Assembly (NCBI RefSeq): GCF_047675955.1
Contig: NW_027327637.1
Location: 744,001 to 808,000, forward strand
DNA length: 64,000 nt
Origin: Chlorocebus sabaeus
Lineage: Eukaryota; Chordata; Mammalia; Primates; Cercopithecidae
Direction of reading: 5' to 3'
Positions 23,037-35,100 of this stretch are shown here, piece by piece. The notes under the pieces were generated by a model. It worked only from the letters and a program-made list of their open reading frames with translations. It was not told the origin of the DNA and did no database searches. Each line of letters begins with the position of its first letter. Within the stretch, counting starts at the first letter, position 1. A program made the translations under genes and the position numbers.

Positions 23037-23588
23037 TGAAAAAGGAAATATCTTCCGTTCAAACCTGGAAAGAAGCTTTCTGAGAAACTGCTCTGTGTTC
23101 TGTTAATTCATGTCACAGAGTTACATCTTTCCCTTCAGGAAGCCTTTCGCTAAGGCTGTTCTTGTGGAATTGGCAAAGGGATATTTGGAAGCCCATAGAG
23201 GGCTATGGTGAAAAAGGAAATATCTTCCGTTCAAAACTGGAAAGAAGCTTTCTGAGAAACTGCTCTGTGTTCTGTTAATTCATCTCACAGAGTTACATCT
23301 TTCCCTTCAAGAAGCCTTTCGCTAAGGCTGTTCTTGTGGAATTGGCAAAGGGATATTTGGAAGCCCATAGAGGGCTATGGTGAAAAAGGAAATATCTTCC
23401 GTTCAAAACTGGAAAGAAGCTTTCTGAGAAACTGCTCTGTGTTCTGTTAATTCATCTCACAGAGTTACATCTTTAACTTCAAGTAGCGTTTCGCTAAGGC
23501 TGTTCTTGTGGAATTGGCAAAGGGATATTTGGAAGCCCATAGAGGGCTATGGTGAAAAAGGAAATATCTTCCGTTCAAAACTGGAAAG

Positions 23589-23759
23589 AAGCTTTCTGAG
23601 AAACTGCTCTGTGTTCTGTTAATTCATCTCACAGAGTTACATCTTTCCCTTCAAGAAGCCTTTCGCTAAGGCTGTTCTTGTGGAATTGGCAAAGGGATAT
23701 TTGGAACCCCTAGAGGGCTATGGTGAAAAAGGAAATATCTTCCGTTCAAAACTGGAAAG
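23589..23759 (+). repeat. 171-bp monomer, copy of 10518-10688
   Basis: This is the duplicate of 10518-10688 at +13,071 bp, with the same GGAACCCCTAG lesion and the same following GTGTTTTGTT variant. Confidence 0.93.
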
Positions 23760-24275
23760 AAGCTTTCTGAGAAACTGCTCTGTGTTTTGTTAATTCATCT
23801 CACAGAGTTACATCTTTCCCTTCAAGAAGCCTTTCGCTAAGGCTGTTCTTGTGGAACTGGCAAAGGGATATTTGGAAGCCCATAGAGGGCTATGGTGAAA
23901 AAGGAAATATCTTCCGTTCAAAACTGGAAAGAAGCTTTCTGAGAAACTGCTCTGTGTTCTGTTCATTCATCTCACAGAGTTACATCTTTCCCTTCAAGAA
24001 GCCTTTCGCTAAGCCTGTTCTTGTGGAATTGGCAAAGGGATATTTGGAAGCCCATAGAGGGCTATGGTGAAAAAGGAAATATCTTCCGTTCAAAACTGGA
24101 AAGAAGCTTTCTGAGAAACTGCTCTGTGTTCTGTTAATTCATCTCACAGAGTTACATCTTTCCCTTCAAGAAGCCTTTCGCTAAGGCTGTTCTTGTGGAA
24201 TTGGCAAAGGGATATTTGGAAGCCCATAGAGGGCTATGGAGAAAAAGGAAATATCTTCCGTTGAAAACTGGAATG

Positions 24276-24447
24276 AAGCTTTCTCAGAAACTGCTCTGTG
24301 TTCTTTTAATTCATCTCACAGAATTACATCTTTCCCTTCAAGAAGCCTTTCGCTAAGGCTCTTCTTGTGGAATTGGCAAAGGGATATTTGGAAGCCCATG
24401 AAGGGCTATGGTGAAGAAGGAAATACCTTCCGTTCAAAAGTGGAAAG
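24276..24447 (+). repeat. Mutation-dense monomer, type D (13,071-bp copy of 11205)
   Basis: Duplicate of 11205-11376 at +13,071 bp, including the preceding CTATGGAG. Confidence 0.88.
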
Positions 24448-24619
24448 AAGCTTTCTGAGAAACTGCTCTGTGTTCTGTTAATTCATCTAGCAGAGTTACA
24501 TCTCTTCCTTCAAGAAGCCTTTCGCTAAGGCTGTTCTTGTGGAATTGGCAAAGGGATATTTGGAAGCCCATAGATTGCTATGGTGAAAAAGTAAATATCT
24601 TCCGTTCAAAACTGGAAAG
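24448..24619 (+). repeat. Marker monomer type E (13,071-bp copy of 11377)
   Basis: Duplicate of 11377-11548 at +13,071 bp with the same linked variants, again directly after a type D monomer. Confidence 0.85.
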
Positions 24620-27600
24620 AAGCTTTCTGAGAAACTGCTCTGTGTTCTGTTAATTCATCTCACAGAGTTACATCTTTCCCTTCAAGAAGTCTTTCGCTAA
24701 GGCTGTTCTTGTGGAATTGGCAAAGGGATATTTGGAAGCCCTTAGAGGGCTATGGTGAAAAAGGAAATATCTTCCGTTCAAAACTGGAAAGAAGCTTTCT
24801 GAGAAACTGCTCTGTGTTCTGTTAATTCATCTCACAGAGTTACATCTTTAACTTCAAGAAGCCTTTCGCTAAGGCTGTTCTTGTGGAACTGGCAAAGGGA
24901 TATTTGGAAGCCCATAGAGGGCTATGTTGAAAAAGGAAATATCTTCCGTTCAAACCTGGAAAGAAGCTTTCTGAGAAACTGCTCTGTGTTCTGTTAATTC
25001 ATCTCACAGAGTTACATCTTTCCCTTCAAGAAGCCTTTCGCTAAGGCTGTTCTTGTGGAATTGGCAAAGGGATATTTGGAAGCCCATAGAGGGCTATGGT
25101 GAAAAAGGAAATATCTTTCGTTCAAAACTGGAAAGAAGCTTTCTGAGAAACTGCTCTGTGTTCTGTTAATTCATCTCACAGAGTTACATCTTTCCTTTCA
25201 AGAAGCCTTTCGCTAACGCTGTTCTTGTGGAATTGGCAAAGGGATATTTGGAAGCCCATAGAGGGCTATGGTGAAAAAGGAAATATCTTCCGTTCAAAAC
25301 TGGAAAGAAGCTTTCTGAGAAACTGCTCTGTGTTCTGTTAATTCATCTCACAGAGTTACATCTTTCCCTTCAAGAAGCCTTTCGCTAAGGCTGTTCTTGT
25401 GGAATTGGCAAAGGGATATTTGGAAGCCCATAGAGGGCTATGGTGAAAAAGGAAATATCTTCCGTTCAAAACTGGAAAGAAGCTTTCTGAGAAACTGCTC
25501 TGTGTTCTGTTAATTCATCTCACAGAGTTACATCTTTCCCTTCAAGAAGCCTTTCGCTAAGGCTGTTCTTGTGGAATTGGCAAAGGGATATTTGGAAGCC
25601 CATAGAGGGCTATGGTGAAAAAGGAAATATCTTCCGTTCAAAACTGGAGAGAAGCCTTCTGAGAAACTGTTCTATGTTCTGTTAATTCATCTCACAGAGT
25701 TACATCTTTCCCTTCAAGAAGCCTTTCGCTAAGGCTGTTCTTGTGGAATTGGCAAAGGGATATTTGGAAGCCCATAGAGGGCTATGGTGAAAAAGGAAAT
25801 ATCTTCCGTTCAAAACTGGAAAGAAGCTTTCTGAGAAACTGCTCTGTGTTCTGTTAATTCATCTCACAGTGTTACATCTTTAACTTCAAGAAGCCTTTCG
25901 CTAAGGCTGTTCTTGTGGAATTGGCAAAGGGATATTTGGAAGCCCATAGAGGGCTATGGTGAAAAATGAAATATCTTCCGTTCAAAACTGGAAAGAAGCT
26001 TTCTGAGAAACTGCTCTGTGTTCTGTTAATTCATCTCACAGAGTTACATCTTTAACTTCAAGAAGCCTTTCGCTAAGGCTGTTCTTGTGGAATTGGCAAA
26101 GGGATATTTGGAAGCCCATAGAGGGCTATGGTGAAAAAGGAAATATCTTCCGTTCAAAACTGGAAAGAAGCTTTCTGAGAAACTGCTCTGTGTTCTGTTA
26201 ATTCATCTCACAGAGTTACATCTTTCCCTTCAAGAAGCCTTTCGCTAAGGGTGTTCTTGTGGAATTGGCAAAGGGATATTTGGAAGCCCATAGAGGGCTA
26301 TGGTGAAAAAGGAAATATCTTCCGTTCAAAACTGGAAAGAAGCTTTCTGAGAAACTGCTCTGTGTTCTGTTAATTCATCTCACAGAGTTACATCTTTAAC
26401 TTCAAGAAGCCTTTCGCTAAGGCTGTTCTTGTGGAATTGGCAAAGGGATATTTGGAAGCCCATAGAGGGCTATGGAGAAAAAGGAAATATCTTCCGTTCA
26501 AAACTAGAAAGAAGCTTTCTGAGAAACTGTTCTATGTTCTGTTAATTCATCTCACAGAGTTACATCTTTCCCTTCAAGAAGCCTTTCGCTTAGGCTGTTC
26601 TTGTGGAATTGGCAAAGGGATATTTGGAAGCCCATAGAAGGCTATGGTGAAAAAGGAAATATCTTTCGTTCAAAACTGGAAAGAAGCTTTCTGAGAAACT
26701 GCTCTGTGTTCTGTTAATTCATCTCACAGAGTTACATCTTTCCCTTCAAGAAGCCTTTCGCTAAGGCTGTTCTTGTGGAATTGGCAAAGGGATATTTGGA
26801 AGCCCATAGAGGGCTATGGTGAAAAAGGAAATATTTTCCGTTCAAAACTGGAAAGAAACTTTCTGAGAAACTGCTCTGTGTTCTGTTAATTCATCTCACA
26901 GAGTTACATCTATCCTTTCAAGAAGCCTTTCGCTAACGCTGCTCTTGTGGAATTGGCAAAGGGATATTTGGAAGCCCATAGAGGGCTATGGTGAAAAAGG
27001 AAATATCTTCCGTTCAAAACTGGAAAGAAGCTTTCTGAGAAACTGCTCTGTGTTCTGTTAATTCATCTCACAGAGTTACATCTTTCCCTTCAAGAAGCCT
27101 TTCGCTAAGGCTGTTCTTGTGGAATTGGCAAAGGGATATTTGGAAGCCCATAGAGGGCTATGGTGAAAAAGGAAATATCTTCCGTTCAAAACTGGAGAGA
27201 AGCTTTCTGAGAAACTGCTCTGTGTTCTGTTAATTCATCTCACAGAGTTACATCTTTCCCTTCAAGAAGCCTTTCGCTAAGGCTGTTCTTGTGGAATTGG
27301 CAAAGGGATATTTGGAAGCCCATAGAGGGCTATGGTGAAAAAGGAAATATCTTTCGTTCAAAACTGGAAAGAAGCTTTCTGAGAAACTGCTCTGTGTTCT
27401 GTTAATTCATCTCACAGAGTTACATCTTTCCCTTCAAGAAGCCTTTCGCTAAGCCTGTTCTTGTGGAATTGGCAAAGGGATATTTGGAAGCCCATAGAGG
27501 GCTATGGTGAAAAAGGAAATATCTTCCGTTCAAAACTGGAAAGAAGCTTTCTGAGAAACTGCTCTGTGTTCTGTTAATTCATCTCCCAGAGTTACATCTT

Positions 27601-30600
27601 TACCTTCAAGAAGCCTTTCGCTACGGCTGTTCTTGTGGAATTGGCAAAAGGATATTTGGAAGCCCATAGAGGTCTATGGTGAAAAAGGAAATATCTTCCG
27701 TTCAAAACTGGAAAGAAGCTTTCTGAGAAACTGCTCTGTGTTCTGTTAATTCATCTCACAGAGTTACATCTTTCCCTTCAAGAAGCCTTTCGCTAAGGCT
27801 GTTCTTGTGGAATTGGCAAAGGGATATTTGGAAGCCCATAGAGGGCTATGGTGAAAAAGGAAATATCTTCCGTTCAAAACTGGAAAGAAGCTTTCTGAGA
27901 AACTGCTCTGTGTTCTGTTAATTCATCTCACAGAGTTACATCTTTACCTTCAAGAAGCCTTTCGCTAAGGCTGTTCTTGTGGAATTGGCAAAGGGATATT
28001 TGGAAGCCCATAGAGGGCTATGGTGAAAAAGGAAGTATCTTCCGTTCAAAACTGGAAAGAAGCTTTCTGAGAAACTGCTCTGTGTTCTGTTAATTCATCT
28101 CACAGAGTTACATCTTTCCCTTCAAGAAGCCTTTCGCTAAGGCTGTTCTTGTGGAATTGGCAAAGGGATATTTGGAAGCCCATAGAGGGCTATGGTGAAA
28201 AAGGAAATATCTTCCTTTCAAAACTGGAAAGAAGCTTTCTGAGAAACTGCTCTGTGTTCTGTTAATTCATCTCACAGAGTTACATCTTTAACTTCAAGAA
28301 GCCTTTCGCTAAGGCTGTTCTTGTGGAACTGGCAAAGGGATATTTGGAAGCCCATAGAGGGCTATGTTGAAAAAGGAAATATCTTCCGTTCAAACCTGGA
28401 AAGAAGCTTTCTGAGAAACTGCTCTGTGTTCTGTTAATTCATCTCACAGAGTTACATCTTTCCCTTCAAGAAGCCTTTCGCTAAGGCTGTTCTTGTGGAA
28501 TTGGCAAAGGGATATTTGGAAGCCCATAGAGGGCTATGGTGAAAAAGGAAATATCTTCCGTTCAAAACTGGAAAGAAGCTTTCTGAGAAACTGCTCTGTG
28601 TTCTGTTAATTCATCTCACAGAGTTACATCTTTAACTTCAAGAAGCCTTTCGCTAAGGCTGTTCTTGTGGAATTGGCAAAGGGATATTTGGAAGCCCATA
28701 GAGGGCTATGGAGAAAAAGGAAATATCTTCCGTTCAAAACTAGAAAGAAGCTTTCTGAGAAACTGTTCTATGTTCTGTTAATTCATCTCACAGAGTTACA
28801 TCTTTCCCTTCAAGAAGCCTTTCGCTTAGGCTGTTCTTGTGGAATTGGCAAAGGGATATTTGGAAGCCCATAGAAGGCTATGGTGAAAAAGGAAATATCT
28901 TTCGTTCAAAACTGGAAAGAAGCTTTCTGAGAAACTGCTCTGTGTTCTGTTAATTCATCTCACAGAGTTACATCTTTCCCTTCAAGAAGCCTTTCGCTAA
29001 GGCTGTTCTTGTGGAATTGGCAAAGGGATATTTGGAAGCCCATAGAGGGCTATGGTTAAAAAGGAAATATTTTCCGTTCAAAACTGGAAAGAAACTTTCT
29101 GAGAAACTGCTCTGTGTTCTGTTAATTCATCTCACAGAGTTACATCTATCCTTTCAAGAAGCCTTTCGCTAACGCTGCTCTTGTGGAATTGGCAAAGGGA
29201 TATTTGGAAGCCCATAGAGGGCTATGGTGAAAAAGGAAATATCTTCCGTTCAAAACTGGAAAGAAGCTTTCTGAGAAACTGCTCTGTGTTCTGTTAATTC
29301 ATCTCACAGAGTTACATCTTTCCCTTCAAGAAGCCTTTCGCTAAGGCTGTTCTTGTGGAATTGGCAAAGGGATATTTGGAAGCCCATAGAGGGCTATGGT
29401 GAAAAAGGAAATATCTTCCGTTCAAAACTGGAGAGAAGCTTTCTGAGAAACTGCTCTGTGTTCTGTTAATTCATCTCACAGAGTTACATCTTTCCCTTCA
29501 AGAAGCCTTTCGCTAAGGCTGTTCTTGTGGAATTGGCAAAGGGATATTTGGAAGCCCATAGAGGGCTATGGTGAAAAAGGAAATATCTTCCGTTCAAAAC
29601 TGGAAAGAAGCTTTCTGAGAACCTGCTCTGTGTTCTGTTAATTCATCTCACAGAGTTACATCTTTCCCTTCAAGAAGCCTTTCGCTAAGCCTGTTCTTGT
29701 GGAATTGGCAAAGGGATATTTGGAAGCCCATAGAGGGCTATGGTGAAAAAGGAAATATCTTCCGTTCAAAACTGGAAAGAAGCTTTCTGAGAAACTGCTC
29801 TGTGTTCTGTTAATTCATCTCCCAGAGTTACATCTTTACCTTCAAGAAGCCTTTCGCTACGGCTGTTCTTGTGGAATTGGCAAAAGGATATTTGGAAGCC
29901 CATAGAGGTCTATGGTGAAAAAGGAAATATCTTCCGTTCAAAACTGGAAAGAAGCTTTCTGAGAAACTGCTCTGTGTTCTGTTAATTCATCTCACAGAGT
30001 TACATCTTTCCCTTCAAGAAGCCTTTCGCTAAGGCTGTTCTTGTGGAATTGGCAAAGGGATATTTGGAAGCCCATAGAGGGCTATGGTGAAAAAGGAAAT
30101 ATCTTTCGTTCAAAACTGGAAAGAAGCTTTCTGAGAAACTGCTCTGTGTTCTGTTAATTCATCTCACAGAGTTACATCTTTCCCTTCAAGAAGCCTTTCG
30201 CTAAGGCTGTTCTTGTGGAATTGGCAAAGGGATATTTGGAAGCCCATAGAGGGCTAGGGTGAAAAAGGAAATATCTTCCGTTCAAAACTGGAAAGAAGCT
30301 TTCTGAGAAACTGCTCTGTGTTCTGTTAATTCATCTCACAGAGTTACATCTTTAACTTCAAGAAGCCTTTCGCTAAGGCTGTTCTTGTGGAATTGGCAAA
30401 GGGATATTTGGAAGCCCATAGAGGGCTATGGAGAAAAAGGAAATATCTTCCGTTCAAAACTGGAAAGAAGCTTTCTGAGAAACTGTTCTATGTTCTGTTA
30501 ATTCATCTCACAGAGTTACATCTTTCCCTTCAAGAAGCCTTTCGCTAAGGCTGTTCTTGTGGAATTGGCAAAGGGATATTTGGAAGCCCATAGAGGGCTA

Positions 30601-30811
30601 TGGTGAAAAAGGAAATATCTTCCGTTCAAAACTGGAGAGAAGCTTTCTGAGAAACTGCTCTGTGTTCTGTTAATTCATCTCACAGAGTTACATCTTTCCC
30701 TTCAAGAAGCCTTTCGCTAAGCCTGTTCTTGTGGAATTGGCAAAGGGATATTTGGAAGCCCATAGAGGGCTATGGTGAAAAAGGAAATATCTTCCGTTGA
30801 AAACTGGAATG

Positions 30812-30983
30812 AAGCTTTCTCAGAAACTGCTCTGTGTTCTTTTAATTCATCTCACAGAATTACATCTTTCCCTTCAAGAAGCCTTTCGCTAAGGCTCTTC
30901 TTGTGGAATTGGCAAAGGGATATTTGGAAGCCCATGAAGGGCTATGGTGAAGAAGGAAATACCTTCCGTTCAAAAGTGGAAAG
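30812..30983 (+). repeat. Mutation-dense monomer, type D (13,071-bp copy of 17741)
   Basis: Duplicate of 17741-17912 at +13,071 bp with the same neighbours. Confidence 0.88.
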
Positions 30984-31843
30984 AAGCTTTCTGAGAAACT
31001 GCTCTGTGTTCTGTTAATTCATCTCACAGAGTTACATCTTTCCCTTCAAGAAGCCTTTCGCTAAGGCTGTTCTTGTGGAATTGGCAAAGGGATATTTGGA
31101 AGCCCATAGAGGGCTATGGTGAAAAAGGAAATATCTTCCGTTCAAAACTGGAAAGAAGCTTTCTGAGAAACTGCTCTGTGTTCTGTTAATTCATCTCACA
31201 GAGTTACATCTTTCCCTTCAAGAAGCCTTTCGCTAAGGCTGTTCTTGTGGAATTGGCAAAGGGATATTTGGAAGCCCATAGAGGGCTATGGTGAAAAAGG
31301 AAATATCTTCCGTTCAAAACTGGAAAGAAGCTTTCTGAGAAACTGCTCTGTGTTCTGTTAATTCATCTCACAGAGTTACATCTTTAACTTCAAGAAGCCT
31401 TTCGCTAAGGCTGTTCTTGTGGAATTGGCAAAGGGATATTTGGAAGCCCATAGAGGGCTATGGAGAAAAAGGAAATATCTTCCGTTCAAAACTGGAAAGA
31501 AGCTTTCTGAGAAACTGTTCTATGTTCTGTTAATTCATCTCACAGAGTTACATCTTTCCCTTCAAGAAGCCTTTCGCTAAGGCTGTTCTTGTGGAATTGG
31601 CAAAGGGATATTTGGAAGCCCATAGAGGGCTATGGTGAAAAAGGAAATATCTTCCGTTCAAAACTGGAAAGAAGCTTTCTGAGAAACTGCTCTGTGTTCT
31701 GTTAATTCATCTCACAGAGTTACATCTTTCCCTTCAAGAAGCCTTTCGCTAAGCCTGTTCTTGTGGAATTGGCAAAGGGATATTTGGAAGCCCATAGAGG
31801 GCTATGGTGAAAAAGGAAATATCTTCCGTTGAAAACTGGAATG

Positions 31844-32015
31844 AAGCTTTCTCAGAAACTGCTCTGTGTTCTTTTAATTCATCTCACAGAATTACATCTT
31901 TCCCTTCAAGAAGCCTTTCGCTAAGGCTCTTCTTGTGGAATTGGCAAAGGGATATTTGGAAGCCCATGAAGGGCTATGGTGAAGAAGGAAATACCTTCCG
32001 TTCAAAAGTGGAAAG
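31844..32015 (+). repeat. Mutation-dense monomer, type D (13,071-bp copy of 18773)
   Basis: Duplicate of 18773-18944 at +13,071 bp. It is followed by the AGCAGAG/TAGATTGC monomer at 32016-32187. Confidence 0.88.
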
Positions 32016-32187
32016 AAGCTTTCTGAGAAACTGCTCTGTGTTCTGTTAATTCATCTAGCAGAGTTACATCTCTTCCTTCAAGAAGCCTTTCGCTAAGGCT
32101 GTTCTTGTGGAATTGGCAAAGGGATATTTGGAAGCCCATAGATTGCTATGGTGAAAAAGTAAATATCTTCCGTTGAAAACTGGAAAG
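32016..32187 (+). repeat. Marker monomer type E (13,071-bp copy of 18945)
   Basis: Duplicate of 18945-19116 at +13,071 bp, including the private GTTGAAAAC variant near 32172. Confidence 0.85.
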
Positions 32188-35100
32188 AAGCTTTCTGAGA
32201 AACTGCTCTGTGTTCTGTTAATTCATCTCACAGAGTTACATCTTTCCCTTCAAGAAGTCTTTCGCTAAGGCTGTTCTTGTGGAATTGGCAAAGGGATATT
32301 TGGAAGCCCTTAGAGGGCTATGGTGAAAAAGGAAATATCTTCCGTTCAAAACTGGAAAGAAGCTTTCTGAGAAACTGCTCTGTGTTCTGTTAATTCATCT
32401 CACAGAGTTACATCTTTCCCTTCAAGAAGCCTTTCGCTAAGGCTGTTCTTGTGGAATTGGCAAAGGGATATTTGGAAGCCCATAGAGGGCTATGGTGAAA
32501 AAGGAAATATCTTCCGTTCAAAACTGGAAAGAAGCTTTCTGAGAAACTGCTCTGTGTTCTGTTAATTCATCTCACAGAGTTACATCTTTCCCTTCAAGAA
32601 GCCTTTCGCTAAGGCTGTTCTTGTGGAATTGGCAAAGGGATATTTGGAAGCCCATAGAGGGCTATGGTGAAAAAGGAAATATCTTCCGTTCAAAACTGGA
32701 GAGAAGCCTTCTGAGAAACTGTTCTATGTTCTGTTAATTCATCTCACAGAGTTACATCTTTACCTTCAAGAAGCCTTTCGCTAAGGCTGTTCTTGTGGAA
32801 TTGGCAAAGGGATATTTGAAAGCCCATAGAGGGCTATGGTGAAAAAGGAAATATCTTCCGTTCAAAACTGGAAAGAAGCTTTCTGAGAAACTGCTCTGTG
32901 TTCGGTTAATTCATCTCACAGAGTTACATCTTTAACTTCAAGAAGCCTTTCGCTAAGGCTGTTCTTGTGGAATTGGCAAAGGGATATTTGGAAGCCCATA
33001 GAGGGCTATGGTGAAAAAGGAAATATCTTCCGTTCAAAACTGGAAAGAAGCTTTCTGAGAAACTGCTCTGTGTTCTGTTAATTCATCTCACAGAGTTACA
33101 TCTGTCCTTTCCAGAAGCCTTTCGCTAACGCTGTTCTTGTGGAATTGGCAAAGGGATATTTGGAAGCCCATAGAGGGCTATGGTGAAAAAGGAAATATCT
33201 TCCGTTCAAAACTGGAAAGAAGCTTTCTGAGAAACTGCTCTGTGTTCTGTTAATTCATCTCACAGAGTTACATCTTTCCCTTCAAGAAGCCTTTCGCTAA
33301 GGGTGTTCTTGTGGAATTGGCAAAGGGATATTTGGAAGCCCATAGAGGGCTATGGTGAAAAAGGAAATATCTTTCGTTCAAAACTGGAAAGAAGCTTTCT
33401 GAGAAACTGCTCTGTGTTCTGTTAATTCATCTCACAGAGTTACATCTTTAACTTCAAGAAGCCTTTCGCTAAGGCTGTTCTTGTGGAATTGGCAAAGGGA
33501 TATTTGGAAGCCCATAGAGGGCTATGGAGAAAAAGGAAATATCTTCCGTTCAAAACTAGAAAGAAGCTTTCTGAGAAACTGTTCTATGTTCTGTTAATTC
33601 ATCTCACAGAGTTACATCTTTCCCTTCAAGAAGCCTTTCGCTTAGGCTCTTCTTGTGGAATTGGCAAAGGGATATTTGGAAGCCCATAGAAGGCTATGGT
33701 GAAAAAGGAAATATCTTTCGTTCAAAACTGGAAAGAAGCTTTCTGAGAAACTGCTCTGTGTTCTGTTAATTCATCTCACAGAGTTACATCTTTCCCTTCA
33801 AGAAGCCTTTCGCTAAGGCTGTTCTTGTGGAATTGGCAAAGGGATATTTGGAAGCCCATAGAGGGCTATGGTGAAAAAGGAAATATTTTCCGTTCAAAAC
33901 TGGAAAGAAACTTTCTGAGAAACTGCTCTGTGTTCTGTTAATTCATCTCACAGAGTTACATCTATCCTTTCAAGAAGCCTTTCGCTAACGCTGCTCTTGT
34001 GGAATTGGCAAAGGGATATTTGGAAGCCCTTAGAGGGCTATGGTGAAAAAGGAAATATCTTCCGTTCAAAACTGGAAAGAAGCTTTCTGAGAAACTGCTC
34101 TGTGTTCTGTTAATTCATCTCACAGAGTTACATCTTTCCCTTCAAGAAGCCTTTCGCTAAGGCTGTTCTTGTGGAATTGGCAAAGGGATATTTGGAAGCC
34201 CATAGAGGGCTATGTTGAAAAAGGAAATATCTTCCGTTCAAAACTGGAGAGAAGCTTTCTGAGAAACTGCTCTGTGTTCTGTTAATTCATCTCACAGAGT
34301 TACATCTTTCCCTTCAAGAAGCCTTTCGCTAAGGCTGTTCTTGTGGAATTGGCAAAGGGATATTTGGAAGCCCATAGAGGGCTATGGTGAAAAAGGAAAT
34401 ATCTTCCGTTCAAAACTGGAGAGAAGCTTTCTGAGAAACTGTTCTATGTTCTGTTAATTCATCTCACAGAGTTACATCTTTCCCCTCAAGAAGCCTTTCG
34501 CTAAGGCTGTTCTTGTGGAATTGGCAAAGGGATATTTGGAAGCCCATAGAGGGCTATGGTGAAAAAGGAAATATCTTCCGTTCAAAACTGGAAAGAAGCT
34601 TTCTGAGAAACTGCTCTGTGTTCTGTTAATTCATCTCACAGAGTTACATCTTTAACTTCAAGAAGCCTTTCGCTAAGGCTGTTCTTGTGGAATTGGCAAA
34701 GGGATATTTGGAAGCCCATAGAGGGCTATGGTGAAAAAGGAAATATCTTCCGTTCAAAACTGGAAAGAAGCTTTCTGAGAAACTGCTCTGTGTTCTGTTA
34801 ATTCATCTCACAGAGTTACATCTTTCCCTTCAAGAAGCCTTTCGCTAAGGCTGTTCTTGTGGAATTGGCAAAGGGATATTTGGAAGCCCATAGAAGGCTA
34901 TGGTGAAAAAGGAAATATCTTTCGTTCAAAACTGGAAAGAAGCTTTCTGAGAAACTGCTCTGTGTTCTGTTAATTCATCTCACAGAGTTACATCTTTCCC
35001 TTCAAGAAGCCTTTCGCTAAGGCTGTTCTTGTGGAATTGGCAAAGGGATATTTGGAAGCCCATAGAGGGCTATGGTGAAAAAGGAAATATTTTCCGTTCA

